Below, piece after piece: positions 1-8,312 of a stretch of 64,000 nt of DNA (its first letter is position 1; every line of letters starts with the position of its first letter). The notes below the pieces were generated by a model. It was not told the origin of the DNA, searched no databases, and saw only the letters and a program-made list of their open reading frames with translations. This DNA comes from Tenacibaculum todarodis (GTDB taxonomy: Bacteria; Bacteroidota; Bacteroidia; Flavobacteriales; Flavobacteriaceae). Location: NCBI RefSeq assembly GCF_001889045.1, contig NZ_CP018155.1, forward strand, positions 2,916,001 to 2,980,000. Direction: 5' to 3'. A program made the position numbers and the translations under genes.

Positions 1-1831
1 ATACTTGACCATACATTGTTTGTAATTCGTCATAGTTTTCACCTTTCACAGAAGTCCATTCTTCTAATCTTGGTAAAATTCTTTTTAAGTTTCTAATTCC
101 GTAATCACTTGCGCGCATTGCATCATCACCTAAATCTTCAGTTTGAGAACTTGGATCAATTACATTTCCTGCTTGTTGATGACCAAATCTGTATTTAGCA
201 TCACCAGCATGTTTTAAAATCCAGCTATCTAAAACTGGTTTTTCATTGTCAGTGTCTAAAATAGGACGATATCCCCAAGAAATTGCGTATTTGTCATAAA
301 TACCAATGTTTGGCATTAAAGCAACGCCTTTATCTTCAGGTTGTGCTATATAATTAAAACGAGCATAATCCATAATTGAAGGAGCAGTTCCAAATTCTTT
401 TGTGAATGCTGCCGAACGTAAAGATTCAACAGGATACGCAACAGAACTTCCCATATTATGAGGTAAACCTAAGGTGTGACCAACTTCGTGAGAAGATACA
501 AAACGAATTAAACGCCCCATAACTTCTTCTTTAAACTCGTTGCTGCGCGCATCAGGGTTAATTGCTGCTGTTTGTATAAAGAACCAATTGTGTAATAAAG
601 TCATTACATTGTGGTACCAATTGATATCTGATTCTAAAATTTCTCCAGATCTTGGATCACTAACGTGAGGTCCGTTTGCATTTGGAATTGGAGAAGCTAA
701 ATAACGTACAACAGAATAACGAACATCTTCAGGAGACCATTCTGGATCTTCTTCTTTTGTTGGCGCATCTTTTGCAATAATTGCATTTTTAAAACCAGCA
801 GCTTCAAAAGCAACTTGCCAGTCATTAATACCTTGTTTTATATAAGGAACCCATTCTTTAGGAGTAGCTCTATCTATATAGTAAACAATTTGTTTTTTTG
901 GCTCAACTAATTTACCACTGTTAAACTTTGCTAAATCTTCGTCTTTAACTTCTAAACGCCATCTATCTAAATAAGTTACAGACTTACTCTTTTGCGCCTT
1001 TAAACCATAATCGGTTTGAGAGCTTGTAAACCATCCAACACGTTCATCGTGGTAACGTCTTTTCATTGGTACTTTAGGAAGTAAAATCATAGAATTACTT
1101 AATTCCATAGAAATTGAACCTACACTTTTGTTAGAAGGTGGTGCAGAAGAAGCGTATGTTTTTACGTGACGTATTTCTATGTTTTGTGGGTAACTACTAA
1201 TTCTATCAATAAAAGAACGTTCTTTGTCTATTCTGGTTACCTTATATTTTTTTCTGCTTCTTGCAGGGAAACCTAAAGCTTTAACATCTGTAGTAAAAAG
1301 TGAAGTTGCATCAATAACCGTTGCAGTAGAATCTTTGCTAAATGCTTTAATAGGAAAACTAAATAAGATTGGTTCAAAATTAGAATTTACAACAGCTTCA
1401 TGTACAGGTAAAATGGTGTCAGCAACAATATTATGAGAAACTACTCTAAGTAAAACTTTCTTCCCTTTTTTCTGCCAACGTAAAACTTGTGTGTTTTGTT
1501 TTCCACCACCAAAACCAAGTCCGCTTGCAGTTTTAGCAATTCTAGTTACCATTAACATTTCTCTTTCTAATAAAGAATCTGGTATTTCGAATAAGTATTT
1601 TTCGTCTTTTGTGTGTACTTTAAAAAGACCTTCGTCTGTAGCGTGATCTTTAGTTACTACTTTTTCATAAGGCTGAATTTCTCCTTTTTTAGGTTTAGCA
1701 GTAGTTTTTTTTGCTTCAGTTTTTTTATCGTCTTCTTTATTCTTCTTTTTTCTACGTTGAGCACTTGCATCAAGAGAAAAGCTAAAAGCAAAGACAACTA
1801 TTAAAAGTTGGGAGAGTAGTTTTTTAGACAT
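1..1831 (-). CDS. Zinc-dependent metalloprotease, DUF5117/DUF5118 type (C-terminus beyond window)
   Basis: About 610 residues are visible; the reading frame runs off the left edge, so the C-terminus is missing. The start ATG is at 1831 and is followed by a Sec signal peptide (MSKKLLSQLLIVVFAFSFS, then an AQ/RRKK boundary), so the enzyme is exported. Residues 448-459 read HEVGHTLGLPHN, the extended HExxHxxGxxH zinc site of metzincin-like peptidases, with E449 as the presumed catalytic base. The region before it (GLFKVHTKDEKYLFEIPDSL and onward) resembles the N-terminal domains of the large Bacteroidota zinc-dependent metalloproteases, usually over 800 aa. Substrate unknown; a role in extracellular or periplasmic protein breakdown is inferred. 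It is transcribed alone, after a terminator closing the neighbouring hydrolase gene. Confidence 0.9.
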   Translation of the reverse strand, partial: MSKKLLSQLLIVVFAFSFSLDASAQRRKKKNKEDDKKTEAKKTTAKPKKGEIQPYEKVVTKDHATDEGLFKVHTKDEKYLFEIPDSLLEREMLMVTRIAKTASGLGFGGGKQNTQVLRWQKKGKKVLLRVVSHNIVADTILPVHEAVVNSNFEPILFSFPIKAFSKDSTATVIDATSLFTTDVKALGFPARSRKKYKVTRIDKERSFIDRISSYPQNIEIRHVKTYASSAPPSNKSVGSISMELSNSMILLPKVPMKRRYHDERVGWFTSSQTDYGLKAQKSKSVTYLDRWRLEVKDEDLAKFNSGKLVEPKKQIVYYIDRATPKEWVPYIKQGINDWQVAFEAAGFKNAIIAKDAPTKEEDPEWSPEDVRYSVVRYLASPIPNANGPHVSDPRSGEILESDINWYHNVMTLLHNWFFIQTAAINPDARSNEFKEEVMGRLIRFVSSHEVGHTLGLPHNMGSSVAYPVESLRSAAFTKEFGTAPSIMDYARFNYIAQPEDKGVALMPNIGIYDKYAISWGYRPILDTDNEKPVLDSWILKHAGDAKYRFGHQQAGNVIDPSSQTEDLGDDAMRASDYGIRNLKRILPRLEEWTSVKGENYDELQTMYGQV

Positions 1832-1959
1832 GTAAATTGATTATTTGAATTAGCTCACGAAGTTAAGTAAACATGTTATGCACACTTCTTAATGAAATGT
1901 TAAAGAGATTGTTAAAGTTTATTGTTTTATATGAGTCAAAATTAAAACTATTCATATAA

Positions 1960-1996
1960 AAAAGGAGTAATAGAAATTTGCTCTATACCTCCTTTT
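1960..1996 (-). terminator. Intrinsic terminator after the CocE-type hydrolase gene
   Basis: Arms AAAAGGAG and CTCCTTTT, extended inward by TATAGA/TCTAT pairing, form a hairpin that on the minus strand is followed by a T-run. It lies 31 bp past the stop codon of the hydrolase gene and before the metalloprotease gene, so it probably separates the two transcripts. Confidence 0.6.
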
Positions 1997-2026
1997 GGCT
2001 GTTAAATAGTAAGTAACTTTATAAAA

Positions 2027-3931
2027 TTACTTTAAAACTGAAAACTCAATGCTAGAGTCTGTAAAAACAGAATGTGTTTGTGTTTTAAAGTCTTTTTCGT
2101 CAGCTTTAAAGATATTGTCTACATACGTTTGCGGGTTCAAATCAATTAAAGGAAACCAGGTGCTCTGTACTTGAACTTGTAATTTGTGTCCTTTTTTAAA
2201 GGTGTGAAAAACGTCTTGTAACTTAATATTTACTGAAGTCTTTTTGTTTGGAGTAAACGGTTTTGGGTGTTCAAAACTTTCTCTAAAACGTCCTCGCATA
2301 ACTTCACTTCTTACCATTAAATGATAATTACTCATTTTTAAATGGTCTTGTAGTTTGTCATTGTTTTCTTTATAGTCTGAAGGATGGACATCAATAACTT
2401 TTACAATCCAATCTGCAGCAGAACCCGTTGTTGCAACTTTCAATTTTGCTAAAATATCTCCAGCTAGTGTATAATCTTTCGTTAATACATCAGTTTCAAA
2501 AACTAAAACATCTGGTCTTCTTGCAGCAAAACGTTGGTCGTCTGTCATGTATTTACGTGGTGTAAAAACTGTTTTAATATCTTCTGAATAGGGAACTGGA
2601 CGTTTTATATCACTAATAAATTTAATAGCGTTTGATGATTCTTTGGTTGAAGTTAATTCTTGATTGTCTGATAAAAACATAGCTTCTTTTACTACATTTT
2701 GTGGCGGCCAAGCATCGTAAATTTTCCACTCTTTTCTACCAGAATCATACACATACGCTTCAGGCAAACCAGAGTTTTTATCGCCTTTTCCTTTTAAGAA
2801 GTGATTAAAGAATTTTGTTTCTATTTCCTTCTGAAATTTTAAAGAAATTGAATCTCCAAAATAATAATTACCAACAGAATTTTTTACGCCAGAACTTGCC
2901 CATTTCCCGTGATCCCAAGGACCAAAAACCATGGTGTTGTAGTTGTCTTTTCCATGTTTTTCTATTCCTTTGTAAGTTTCAAAAGGCCCGTATAAATCTT
3001 CTGCATCAAAGAAACCGCCAACAATCATAGTTGCTACAGAAGAAGGGACTTTGTCCATGTGCTGAATAATTCCTTTGCTTTTCCAAACTTCATCGTAATT
3101 TGGATGTTCAACTATTTCTTTCCAGAAAAAATCATCTATTCTATCTTTATTTTCAACTGTTTTTACGTCTAACTTTTCATATTGAAAATATTCGTTAAGG
3201 TTCGATAAAGGACCTTTATCTAAGAAAAATTGATATTGATCTTTCGTATTCATTTTTGGAAAAGAATACCAAGCCGAATCGGTTGGCGTGTCTTTGTAAG
3301 TTCCAAATAAAGAAACGGCTCTAAAATAACTTAGTAAAAATGCACCGTTATGATGAAAATCATCAAAAAAGAAATCACCAATACAAGCTTGCGGAGAAGC
3401 TGCTTTTAAGGCTGGATGCGCATCAATTGCAGAAATTGTAGCATAATGTCCCGGATATGAAATTCCCCAAGTACCAACATTTCCGTTATTGTTTTCTACA
3501 TTTTTAACCAACCAATCAATAGTGTCATAAGTATCTGAAACTTCGTCAGTTTGTTTTGCTGTTTTATTCGGAATATAAGCACGCATGTTATCATAAACAC
3601 CTTCACTCATCCAGCGTCCACGAACATCTTGATAGACAACAATATTTCCTTCTTTCATTAAATGAACATTCGGTCCAATTTTAGTTTTCATTCCTTCTCC
3701 ATAAGGTCTAGAACTGTAAGGCGTTCTTTGCATTAAAATAGGGTATTCTTTGCTTGTGTCTTTCGGAGAATAGATTGTTGTGTGGAGTTTTATTCCATCT
3801 CGCATGGTTATATCTACTTCAGTTTTTGTATAATTATCAACAACAAACGTGTCTTTTTTTTCTTTTTTAGTAGTTTTTGTACAACTAATAAATAGTGTAA
3901 TTGTAAGAATTGAAAGAAATATTTTTTTCAT
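2027..3931 (-). CDS. CocE/NonD family hydrolase (S15 X-Pro dipeptidyl-peptidase-like), lipoprotein
   Basis: 634 aa, full length for the family. The N-terminus is a lipoprotein signal with the lipobox cysteine at C17 (LFISC), so the enzyme is probably membrane-anchored in the periplasm or outer membrane. It has an alpha/beta-hydrolase fold with a visible catalytic triad: S158 in GISYPGH, D309 in GGFFDAEDLYG and H341 in FGPWDHGKW. The C-terminal third (DVLVFETDVLTKDYTLAGDI onward) is the jelly-roll domain typical of CocE and X-Pro dipeptidyl peptidases. The family hydrolyses acyl bonds in peptides or esters; the substrate cannot be told from sequence. Divergent from the DJ-1 lipoprotein gene with a 64-bp gap. 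Confidence 0.9.
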   Translation of the reverse strand: MKKIFLSILTITLFISCTKTTKKEKKDTFVVDNYTKTEVDITMRDGIKLHTTIYSPKDTSKEYPILMQRTPYSSRPYGEGMKTKIGPNVHLMKEGNIVVYQDVRGRWMSEGVYDNMRAYIPNKTAKQTDEVSDTYDTIDWLVKNVENNNGNVGTWGISYPGHYATISAIDAHPALKAASPQACIGDFFFDDFHHNGAFLLSYFRAVSLFGTYKDTPTDSAWYSFPKMNTKDQYQFFLDKGPLSNLNEYFQYEKLDVKTVENKDRIDDFFWKEIVEHPNYDEVWKSKGIIQHMDKVPSSVATMIVGGFFDAEDLYGPFETYKGIEKHGKDNYNTMVFGPWDHGKWASSGVKNSVGNYYFGDSISLKFQKEIETKFFNHFLKGKGDKNSGLPEAYVYDSGRKEWKIYDAWPPQNVVKEAMFLSDNQELTSTKESSNAIKFISDIKRPVPYSEDIKTVFTPRKYMTDDQRFAARRPDVLVFETDVLTKDYTLAGDILAKLKVATTGSAADWIVKVIDVHPSDYKENNDKLQDHLKMSNYHLMVRSEVMRGRFRESFEHPKPFTPNKKTSVNIKLQDVFHTFKKGHKLQVQVQSTWFPLIDLNPQTYVDNIFKADEKDFKTQTHSVFTDSSIEFSVLK

Positions 3932-3995
3932 TAGAAAGAAAGTTTAGTTTGGGATAAAGTTACTATTTTTAATTTTTATTTTAAAGACTATAATA

Positions 3996-4742
3996 ATGAA
4001 GCAAACTATATATTTTTTCTTGTTGATTTTTCTTGCAAGCTGTCAATTTCCAAAAGAAGGCGAAAGCAATGAGGCTTTAAAACAAATTAAACAAGAAAAG
4101 ACTTTTCCGAAGTTAGAAAAAGACAGATACAATGTTGCTTTTTTAATTATGGACGGAACTTTTAATACGGAATTAACTGCGCCTTTTGATATTTTTCAGC
4201 ACACTATTTTTAGAGAAAACATAAAAGCAATGAATGTTTTTACGGTTGCAAATACCGATAAACCAATCACCACTTTTGAAGGAATGCGAATTCTACCAGA
4301 TTATAATTACTTAAAAGATTCGCTTCCAAAGATTGATATTCTAGTTGTTCCTTCCGCAGAACATCATTTAGATACCGATTTAGAAGATACCGCAATGATT
4401 GATTTTGTAAAGAGAGTTGATAAAGAAGCTGAGTTTATTACTTCGCATTGCGATGGTGCATTTGTATTGGCTAAAGCTGGAGTTTTAAACGGAAAAGTGT
4501 CAACAACATTCCCGTCAGATATTGATAAAATGAGAGTAACTTTCCCAGATTTAGATATTAGAAAAGAAGTTTTGTTTGTGCATGACGGTAAATATATTAC
4601 TTCCGCCGGAGGCGCAAAGTCTTTTGAAGCAGCTTTGTATTTGTGTGAGTTTTTATACGGAAAAGAGGTTGCTAAATCGCTTGCAGGCGGTTTGGTAATT
4701 GATTGGAATGTAGATAAAGTTCCGCATTTAATAGTAAAATAA
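3996..4742 (+). CDS. DJ-1/PfpI family lipoprotein
   Basis: 248 aa. A short lipoprotein signal (MKQTIYFFLLIFLASC, C16) is followed by a linker of about 30 residues and a DJ-1/PfpI (ThiJ) domain from about residue 45. The nucleophile-elbow cysteine is C152 in SHCDGAF. The domain resembles the amidotransferase-like domain found in GATase1-containing AraC regulators, but no HTH domain follows. Surface-anchored DJ-1 proteins are common in Flavobacteriia; the reaction is unknown. The gene ends 18 bp before ygiQ, although ygiQ may have its own promoter in that gap. Confidence 0.85.
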   Translation: MKQTIYFFLLIFLASCQFPKEGESNEALKQIKQEKTFPKLEKDRYNVAFLIMDGTFNTELTAPFDIFQHTIFRENIKAMNVFTVANTDKPITTFEGMRILPDYNYLKDSLPKIDILVVPSAEHHLDTDLEDTAMIDFVKRVDKEAEFITSHCDGAFVLAKAGVLNGKVSTTFPSDIDKMRVTFPDLDIRKEVLFVHDGKYITSAGGAKSFEAALYLCEFLYGKEVAKSLAGGLVIDWNVDKVPHLIVK

Positions 4743-4748
4743 TCGTCG

Positions 4749-4756
4749 TATCTTTG
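4749..4756 (+). promoter_or_regulatory. TAnnTTTG -7 box directly before the YgiQ start
   Basis: TATCTTTG matches the Bacteroidota -7 consensus. Its end is 4 bp before the GTG start, so a transcript beginning at the usual distance would have almost no leader. No TTG element is visible at the expected upstream spacing, so this is a half-site match only. Confidence 0.4.
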
Positions 4757-4760
4757 TGGC

Positions 4761-6713
4761 GTGAAATTAAGACGAACATCCGATTGGTTACCAACTACCG
4801 CCAAAGAAGTAAAACTTAAAGGTTGGGAAGAACTAGACGTAATTCTATTTAGTGGAGATGCGTATGTAGATCATCCTTCTTTTGGACCTGCAGTAATTGG
4901 CCGTATTTTAGAAAGTTATGGTTTACGTGTAGCAATTGTGCCACAACCAAGTGTAAATGATAACCTTCAAGATTTTGAAAAGTTAGGTAAACCACGTTTG
5001 TTTTTTGCTGCAACTGGTGGTTGTATGGATCCAATGGTTTCCAACTATACAGCAAGTAAAAGACGTAGAGATAAAGATGCATATACGCCAAATGGTGATA
5101 AAGGTTTTAGACCAGATTATGCAACTTCGGTGTATTCAAAAATTTTGAAGGAAAAATTTCCAGATGTGCCTGTTTTAATTGGTGGTATTGAAGCTTCATT
5201 AAGACGTGTAACACATTACGATTACTGGTCTGACAAGTTATTGCCAACCATTTTAGAAACCTCTCAAGCAGATATGTTAGTCTACGGAATGGGAGAACAA
5301 CCTTTGCGAGAAATTGTAGAATTGTTGCAAAAAGGGGTTCCGTTTTCAAGCTTAAAAAACATTAAACAAACGGCTGTTTTAATTGATAAGGATGAAGCAC
5401 TTCCGAAGCATAAAAGTTGGGAAGACGTAGAAATTATTTCACACGAAGTTTGCTTACTGAATAAGAAGAAATTTGCTTCAAACTTTAAAGTAATTGAGCA
5501 AGAATCTAATAAATTACATGCGCGTAGAATTTTGCAAAGAGTAGGAGATAAGCAGTTGGTTATAAATCCGCCGTTTCCTACGATGACAGAAGCAGAAATT
5601 GATGCTTCTTTCGATTTGCCTTACACACGTTTACCGCATCCAAAATATAACAAGCGAGGACCAATTCCTGCGTTTGAAATGATTAAGTTTTCTATTAATA
5701 TTCACCGTGGATGTTTTGGAGGTTGTAGTTTTTGTACAATTTCTGCACACCAAGGAAAATTTATTGCAAGCAGAAGTCAAGAATCTATTTTAAAAGAAGT
5801 AGATACCGTTGCGCAAATGGACGATTTTAAAGGGTATTTATCTGATATTGGCGGACCTTCTGCAAATATGTATAAGATGAAAGGAAAAGTGCAATCTATC
5901 TGTGACAAATGTGTTGCACCAAGTTGTATTTCTCCAGTAATTTGTAGTAATTTAGATACTTCTCACAAACCTTTAACGGAACTATATCAAGCAGTTGATA
6001 AGCATCCTAAGATTAAAAAATCTTTTATTGGAAGCGGAATTAGACATGATATGTTGGTGCCAGAATTTAATAAAAATGCAGATCCAAAAGAGTTAGATGC
6101 ATATACTGAAGAGGTAATGACAAAACACGTTTCTGGGAGATTAAAAGTCGCTCCGGAACATACTTCTGATCCAGTTTTAAAGCTGATGCGTAAACCCTCT
6201 TTTACTTATTTTCATAAATTTAAAGAGCGTTTTGATAGAATCAATTTTAAGAAGAAATTGAATCTACAATTAATTCCTTATTTTATATCGAGCCATCCAG
6301 CAAGTGAAGTAGAAGACATGGCAAATTTAGCTGCCGAAACTAAAGATATGGGTTTCCAGTTAGAGCAAGTACAAGGTTTTACGCCAACGCCAATGACGGT
6401 TGCTACGGTAATTTATTATTCGGGATATCATCCATATACTTTAAAGCCAACAAAAACTCCTAAAACTAAAAAGGAAAAAGAAGATCAACACAAGTTTTTC
6501 TTTTGGTATAAAAAGGAAAACAAACAGTGGATTAAAGATAAATTAAACGCTGTTGGGCGTACAGATTTATTACAAAAATTGTTACCAGAAGATAATTCTT
6601 GGAAGAAAAATAAAGGCGCTAAAAACGCTAAAAATACGTTTGATGATGCTGTTCCTTTTAATAAAAGGAAAAAGAAAGCTACAAGAGGTTCTTCTAAGAA
6701 GAGGAGAAGGTAG
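4761..6713 (+). CDS. ygiQ: YgiQ family radical SAM protein
   Basis: 650 aa, normal for the family. The start codon is GTG; the N-terminus TSDWLPTTAKEVKLKGWEEL matches the conserved YgiQ start, which supports this choice. Domains are an N-terminal B12-binding-like/UPF0313 region (GDAYVDHPSFGPAVIGRIL), then a radical SAM core with C318, C322 and C325 (CFGGCSFC) to hold the 4Fe-4S cluster, then a C-terminal YgiQ domain and a very basic tail (KKRRR) often seen in this family. A second cysteine group (CDKCVAPSC, about residues 381-389) is also conserved in the family as far as I recall. The reaction is not established. Cytoplasmic, probably single-gene. Confidence 0.95.
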   Translation: MKLRRTSDWLPTTAKEVKLKGWEELDVILFSGDAYVDHPSFGPAVIGRILESYGLRVAIVPQPSVNDNLQDFEKLGKPRLFFAATGGCMDPMVSNYTASKRRRDKDAYTPNGDKGFRPDYATSVYSKILKEKFPDVPVLIGGIEASLRRVTHYDYWSDKLLPTILETSQADMLVYGMGEQPLREIVELLQKGVPFSSLKNIKQTAVLIDKDEALPKHKSWEDVEIISHEVCLLNKKKFASNFKVIEQESNKLHARRILQRVGDKQLVINPPFPTMTEAEIDASFDLPYTRLPHPKYNKRGPIPAFEMIKFSINIHRGCFGGCSFCTISAHQGKFIASRSQESILKEVDTVAQMDDFKGYLSDIGGPSANMYKMKGKVQSICDKCVAPSCISPVICSNLDTSHKPLTELYQAVDKHPKIKKSFIGSGIRHDMLVPEFNKNADPKELDAYTEEVMTKHVSGRLKVAPEHTSDPVLKLMRKPSFTYFHKFKERFDRINFKKKLNLQLIPYFISSHPASEVEDMANLAAETKDMGFQLEQVQGFTPTPMTVATVIYYSGYHPYTLKPTKTPKTKKEKEDQHKFFFWYKKENKQWIKDKLNAVGRTDLLQKLLPEDNSWKKNKGAKNAKNTFDDAVPFNKRKKKATRGSSKKRRR

Positions 6714-6716
6714 TTT

Positions 6717-7610
6717 TTATTTTAGAATAATAACTTCGTCTAATAAAGGAACAAGCCCTGTTTTAGTTTTTTGGTCATTATTCCAAAAACTTAAAACACA
6801 GCTTATATAGTTTTCTCTAATCTTTGTTGCAACATAAAAAACTGTTAAATTTTTTCCCCCAGATATTCCTGCTAAAAGAGATTTAGTTCCAGTGAAATCA
6901 TAAATAATTTTTTTAGACTTAGTTAGTGTGCCTTCAAATTTAATTTCTAAAATTTCTTCAGAAGTTATTTTTCCTCCTTTTTTAGCTTTTAATATTGCTA
7001 ATTGATATTGAATTGACTCTTCTGCACTTTTTAAGTTTTTATGTATGGACCAATTCATTTCTCCTTTATAAGGACATTGAATTGTGTTTATATTTGTCCA
7101 ATAACAACCATTTCCAAGTTTAATTTTTCTACCAACAAAATCAATACTATCAATTTTAGTTTGATGAAATGTTTTTTTGGGTAACTCATTGTTAATTATT
7201 AATTGAATCAGTTGTCTTTCTAGTTTTTTTTGTTCTTTATTTATAGAACCAAACCAAAAAACGGTAACTCGTTTATTTTTATTTTCTACAAAATAGTATG
7301 AGTTATTTTGAGTTAAGTTCTCAGATATTTTTTTAGTTTTACTAATGTGAAGATTATTGAAAACTAATTTTCCGTCTTTTATTTTAACATCTTTTTTTCT
7401 AATTGAATATTTTTTAAAGATCTTTTTTAAACCTTTTTTTGAAAAATTATTACTAAAAGTCTGACTTGTAAAATCTATACCATCTATATTGTAAAGTATT
7501 ATATCTTTATTCTTTATAGCTTTTAGTCTGTCTAAAATTTTATCTGAATTTTGACCATATATTGGAAAAATAAAAATAGTTAAGAGTAATAGGTGAATTA
7601 TTTTTTTCAT
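6717..7610 (-). CDS. Exported hypothetical protein
   Basis: 297 aa, not recognised. It has a clear Sec signal peptide (MKKIIHLLLLTIFIFPIYGQ) and no lipobox, so a periplasmic or surface protein is inferred. The mature part is lysine-rich and beta-rich and ends with a hydrophobic strand (TGLVPLLDEVIILK). It contains WTNINTIQCPYKGEMNWSIH, with its one mature cysteine. The gene is convergent with ygiQ, with stop codons only 3 bp apart, and there is no operon partner. Confidence 0.6.
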   Translation of the reverse strand: MKKIIHLLLLTIFIFPIYGQNSDKILDRLKAIKNKDIILYNIDGIDFTSQTFSNNFSKKGLKKIFKKYSIRKKDVKIKDGKLVFNNLHISKTKKISENLTQNNSYYFVENKNKRVTVFWFGSINKEQKKLERQLIQLIINNELPKKTFHQTKIDSIDFVGRKIKLGNGCYWTNINTIQCPYKGEMNWSIHKNLKSAEESIQYQLAILKAKKGGKITSEEILEIKFEGTLTKSKKIIYDFTGTKSLLAGISGGKNLTVFYVATKIRENYISCVLSFWNNDQKTKTGLVPLLDEVIILK

Positions 7611-7733
7611 TTAGATTCTTTTATAGCTTTTCAATTAATAAACGAATTTGAGTTTAATTTATTTTAGAAAGAAAATATTCCTACCGAACAAACCTTACAA
7701 TTCTCTTTTTCTTGTATTTTGTAAATAAAAGAT

Positions 7734-8015
7734 TTAATCTACGGATTTTTCTTGATACTTTACAAACCCAAATACTTCAATTTGTTTTTTAGTAATTCTA
7801 TAGACTATTGTGTAGCCTCTAAAGATTAAATCTCTAATAGATTCATCTTCAAAATAAATAGATTTTCTATATAAATATGGATTGGTAGCAATTGTTTTGA
7901 TTTTTATTAAAACATCTTTTTTAAATTTTCTTGCTGCTTTTGGTTTGTCTTTCGCAATAAATCTAAGTTGATTTTCTAACCTCTTAACAAAACTTTCTTT
8001 AAATACTATTTTCAT
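7734..8015 (-). CDS. ParE/RelE family toxin of a type II toxin-antitoxin pair
   Basis: 93 aa from the ATG at 8015. The frame stays open for 11 codons further upstream, but those overlap the antitoxin gene, and the family normally begins with MKIVFKESF-like residues, so the inner start is preferred. The fold signature is an N-terminal beta strand, two helices (KRLENQLRFIAKDKPKAARKF) and the C-terminal sheet with DLIFRGYTIVYRI and IEVFGFVKY. ParE/RelE toxins act on DNA gyrase or on ribosome-bound mRNA; which applies here is not evident. It lies 8 bp downstream of its antitoxin. Confidence 0.85.
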   Translation of the reverse strand: MKIVFKESFVKRLENQLRFIAKDKPKAARKFKKDVLIKIKTIATNPYLYRKSIYFEDESIRDLIFRGYTIVYRITKKQIEVFGFVKYQEKSVD

Positions 8016-8023
8016 AGTAGAGA

Positions 8024-8242
8024 TTAAACAATTTTGTCTAGCCGGCATTTTAATTCTTCTTCTGAAACAAAGGAAGCTTTTCCTTGTTCAATTTCAGAAA
8101 GTTCATTTTGTAAGTTTTTTTTTGTAGCTATAAAATTTTCATTTGTACTAATGATTTCAATTTCATCTTTATTGAATTTGCCCAACAAAGCAAGAACTTT
8201 ATCGTAAACTTTATCGTTTACTTTTAGCTGTAATGTTTTCAT
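8024..8242 (-). CDS. Antitoxin partner of the ParE/RelE toxin
   Basis: 72 aa. The N-terminal half (MKTLQLKVNDKVYDKVLALL) can form a short strand and helix of the ribbon-helix-helix kind, for DNA binding and autorepression. The acidic C-terminal half (NELSEIEQGKASFVSEEEL) resembles the toxin-wrapping tail of such antitoxins. It comes first in a two-gene operon, the usual antitoxin-toxin order. TATTTTTG -7-like boxes occur at 8259-8274 on the minus strand, but without a matching TTG. Confidence 0.75.
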   Translation of the reverse strand: MKTLQLKVNDKVYDKVLALLGKFNKDEIEIISTNENFIATKKNLQNELSEIEQGKASFVSEEELKCRLDKIV

Positions 8243-8312
8243 AACGAAGGCTTTTTAACAAAAATACAAAAATATTTTTATATTAATTTGTGACGTAAAG
8301 TTTGCTGTTTTT

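Noticed and set aside
1224..1804. Plus-strand ORFs of 70 and 63 aa
   Set aside because: They lie antisense inside the metalloprotease gene, which has a signal peptide, zinc motif and coherent frame.
4364..5349. Minus-strand ORFs of 146 and 80 aa
   Set aside because: Antisense to the DJ-1 and ygiQ genes, with low-complexity translations and no motif.
7734..8048. Longer toxin start at 8048
   Set aside because: It would overlap the antitoxin gene by 25 bp and add residues unlike the family; the ATG at 8015 fits.
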